From CAXXOK01 sp035353615 (GTDB lineage: Bacteria; Bacillota; Clostridia; Christensenellales; Aristaeellaceae), in contig DAOPZY010000011.1 in assembly GCA_035353615.1 (NCBI GenBank), positions 1 through 64,000 on the forward strand: 64,000 bases of DNA, given 5' to 3'. The notes beneath the pieces were generated by a model, which saw only the letters and a list, made by a program, of their open reading frames with translations, was not told the origin of the DNA and made no database searches. Every line of letters begins with the position of its first letter. Positions within the stretch are counted from its first letter, which is position 1. Below are positions 62,574 to 64,000 of this stretch, piece after piece. The position numbers and the translations under genes are program-made.

Positions 62574-63232
62574 CGTGGAGCCAGCTAGGCCCGCTTTTAT
62601 GGGAGGCCACCGTTGAAACCGTCTATATGACCGTATGGGCCAGCCTCATTTCCTACCTGATCGGTCTCCCGCTTGGGGTGCTGCTGGTGGTAACGCGCAA
62701 AGGGCACATCATGCCCCACCCCACGTTTAGTACCGTGCTGGGGATTGTGATCAATTTTCTGCGTTCGATTCCCTTCATCATTATGCTTGCGCTGCTGTTC
62801 CCCGTAACGCGCGCGGTGATGGGCACGGCCATCGGCACCACGTCCGTCATTTTCCCGCTGGTCATCAGCGCGTTCCCCTACATCGCGCGCATGGTGGAAA
62901 GCTCGTTGGAAGAAGTGGATCACGGCATCATCGAAGCCGCGCAATCCATGGGTTCAACCCATGCGCAGATCATTTTCAAGGTGCTGTTACCGGAAGCCGT
63001 ACCTTCGCTGATTAACGGCGCGGCCATCAGCGTAACCACCATCCTCGCCTATACGGCGCTGGCCAGCGCCGCGGGCGGCGGCGGGCTTGGCGCGCTGGCC
63101 ATCATCAAGGGCCTGAACATCCGCAAATTTGACGTAATGTACTCCGCAAGTCTCCTGCTGGTCGCCCTGGTGCAAATCATAACCGTCTTTGGCACGCGCC
63201 TGACGCGCGGCCTTGACCATAAAAGACGCTGA
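62570..63232 (+). CDS. metI: Methionine ABC transporter permease
   Basis: 220 residues with five membrane helices; the EAA loop is 'EVDHGIIEAAQSMGSTHAQI', contacting MetN. 'WSQLGPLLWEATVETVYMTV' is the usual MetI start and 'TILAYTALASAAGGGGLGAL' the conserved Gly-rich helix. It forms the membrane channel of the methionine importer. It starts within the metN stop (ATGA overlap), and metQ follows after 20 bases. Confidence 0.95.
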   Translation: MTWSQLGPLLWEATVETVYMTVWASLISYLIGLPLGVLLVVTRKGHIMPHPTFSTVLGIVINFLRSIPFIIMLALLFPVTRAVMGTAIGTTSVIFPLVISAFPYIARMVESSLEEVDHGIIEAAQSMGSTHAQIIFKVLLPEAVPSLINGAAISVTTILAYTALASAAGGGGLGALAIIKGLNIRKFDVMYSASLLLVALVQIITVFGTRLTRGLDHKRR

Positions 63233-63252
63233 AATTGGAAAGGAGAAACCCC

Positions 63253-64000
63253 ATGAAAAAACTGACTGCCATCCTGCTTGCCCTGGTCCTGATCCTCTCC
63301 CTCACCATCGGTTCCGCTCTTGCCAACGAAAAGCTCTCCATCATCGCCACCGAAAACCCTCACGCGCAAATTCTGGAGCTTGTGAAGGACGATCTGGCCG
63401 CTCTGGGCTATGATCTCGACCTGACGGTTGTGTCCGATTATGTGGTGGAAAATCCCGCCACTTCCGACGGTTCCGTTCAGGCGAACTTTTTCCAGCACAT
63501 CCCGTACCTGAACAGCTACAACGCCAGCGTTGGCGAAGCCGATCAGCTTGTCGGGGTTGTGTTTACCCACTTTGAGCCGCTGGCCATCTACGCCGGCACC
63601 AAGGCGAGCCTGGACGATATCGCCGATGGCGACCGGATTGCCATCCCCAATGACCCGACCAACGAGAACCGCGCCCTTCTGCTCTTGCAGGACGCCGGTC
63701 TGATTACCCTGCCGGAAGGCACCACGCTTGAAAGCACCACCACTCCGGTGGACATCGTGACCAACCCCCACAATCTGGATATTTATGAAGTGAACGCCGA
63801 GCTGATCCCCGGCCTGCGCAGCGATGTGGCTTACGCGGTGATCAACGGCAACAACGCCGTGCTCGCGGGGCTGATCCCCTACACGGACGGCCTATATGCC
63901 GAAGGCCCCGATAGCCTCGCCGCCAAGAGCTATGTGAACCTGATTGCCGTAAAGCCCGAAAATGAAAACGCGGATTGGGTCAAGGCGCTTCAGCAGGTTA
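63253..64000 (+). CDS. metQ: Methionine ABC transporter substrate-binding protein (cut by window end), no lipobox
   Basis: The ATG follows GGAGAAACCCC. A signal peptide 'KKLTAILLALVLILSLTIGS' ends ALA-N without any cysteine, so there is no lipobox although MetQ of Gram-positive bacteria is normally a lipoprotein. The mature start 'LSIIATENPHAQILELVKDD' and 'NFFQHIPYLNSYNASVG', 'IAIPNDPTNENRALLLLQDA' and 'NPHNLDIYEVNAELIP' match the NlpA/MetQ family. It captures methionine outside the cell and delivers it to MetI. The frame is still open at the window end (249 codons visible); the C-terminal part is missing. Confidence 0.93.
   Translation, partial: MKKLTAILLALVLILSLTIGSALANEKLSIIATENPHAQILELVKDDLAALGYDLDLTVVSDYVVENPATSDGSVQANFFQHIPYLNSYNASVGEADQLVGVVFTHFEPLAIYAGTKASLDDIADGDRIAIPNDPTNENRALLLLQDAGLITLPEGTTLESTTTPVDIVTNPHNLDIYEVNAELIPGLRSDVAYAVINGNNAVLAGLIPYTDGLYAEGPDSLAAKSYVNLIAVKPENENADWVKALQQV

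Overview
The window looks like a chromosome segment of an anaerobic, moderately high-GC Firmicute (Clostridia-like). The signs are an LPxTG surface protein with its sortase, MutS2, a Na+-pumping decarboxylase beta/gamma pair, strong AGGAGG-type ribosome binding sites, frequent TTG/GTG starts and canonical TTGACA/TATAAT promoters. This placement is inferred from gene content; there is no rRNA or marker gene to confirm it. No tRNA, rRNA or CRISPR array was seen.

Left edge (1-3000) is mobile-element debris: a partial IS3-family element whose end sits inside an older HTH gene, an AT-rich exported protein broken by a one-base frameshift, and the C-terminal remnant of a large serine recombinase. 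From 3350 to 15020 lies a probable glycosylated-carotenoid locus: a membrane 4Fe-4S protein, two CrtI/CrtN-type desaturases, a CrtQ-like glycosyltransferase and a CrtO-like acyltransferase. It is followed by an LRR secreted protein, a GNAT acetyltransferase, an MFS exporter and a Rieske oxygenase. From 15466 to 27118 there is a sortase and a giant (about 3380 residue) cell-wall adhesin with twelve DUF11 repeats. The adhesin's 5' end is joined, apparently by microhomology, to a truncated four-carbon-acid sugar kinase that belongs with the divergent PrpR-type regulator at 27.7-29.5 kb.

From 29.8 to 45 kb come an SDR epimerase, a DegT/StrS aminotransferase, an HxlR regulator without a canonical start codon, a copper module (CsoR-type operator, CopA, CopZ), a two-component system followed by shikimate kinase, MutS2, a U32 peptidase (RlhA/TrhP type) and a cyclophilin. 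From 45 to 59 kb come a 1485-residue PAS/GGDEF/EAL protein, a glycosyltransferase-like protein with a thioesterase, a four-gene OadB/OadG operon with a Usp-like protein, an iron alcohol dehydrogenase, two Arg-rich membrane proteins, a SARP/BTAD regulator and thioredoxin.

The right end (59.9-64 kb) handles methionine: S-adenosylhomocysteine hydrolase and then metN-metI-metQ. Between them a perfect promoter drives a 26-codon leader ORF extremely rich in Cys and Met codons, followed by an intrinsic terminator directly before metN. This looks like a leader-peptide attenuator for a sulfur amino acid transporter and is the most interesting regulatory finding. The kinase/adhesin junction and the AT-rich, internally duplicated exported protein come next.
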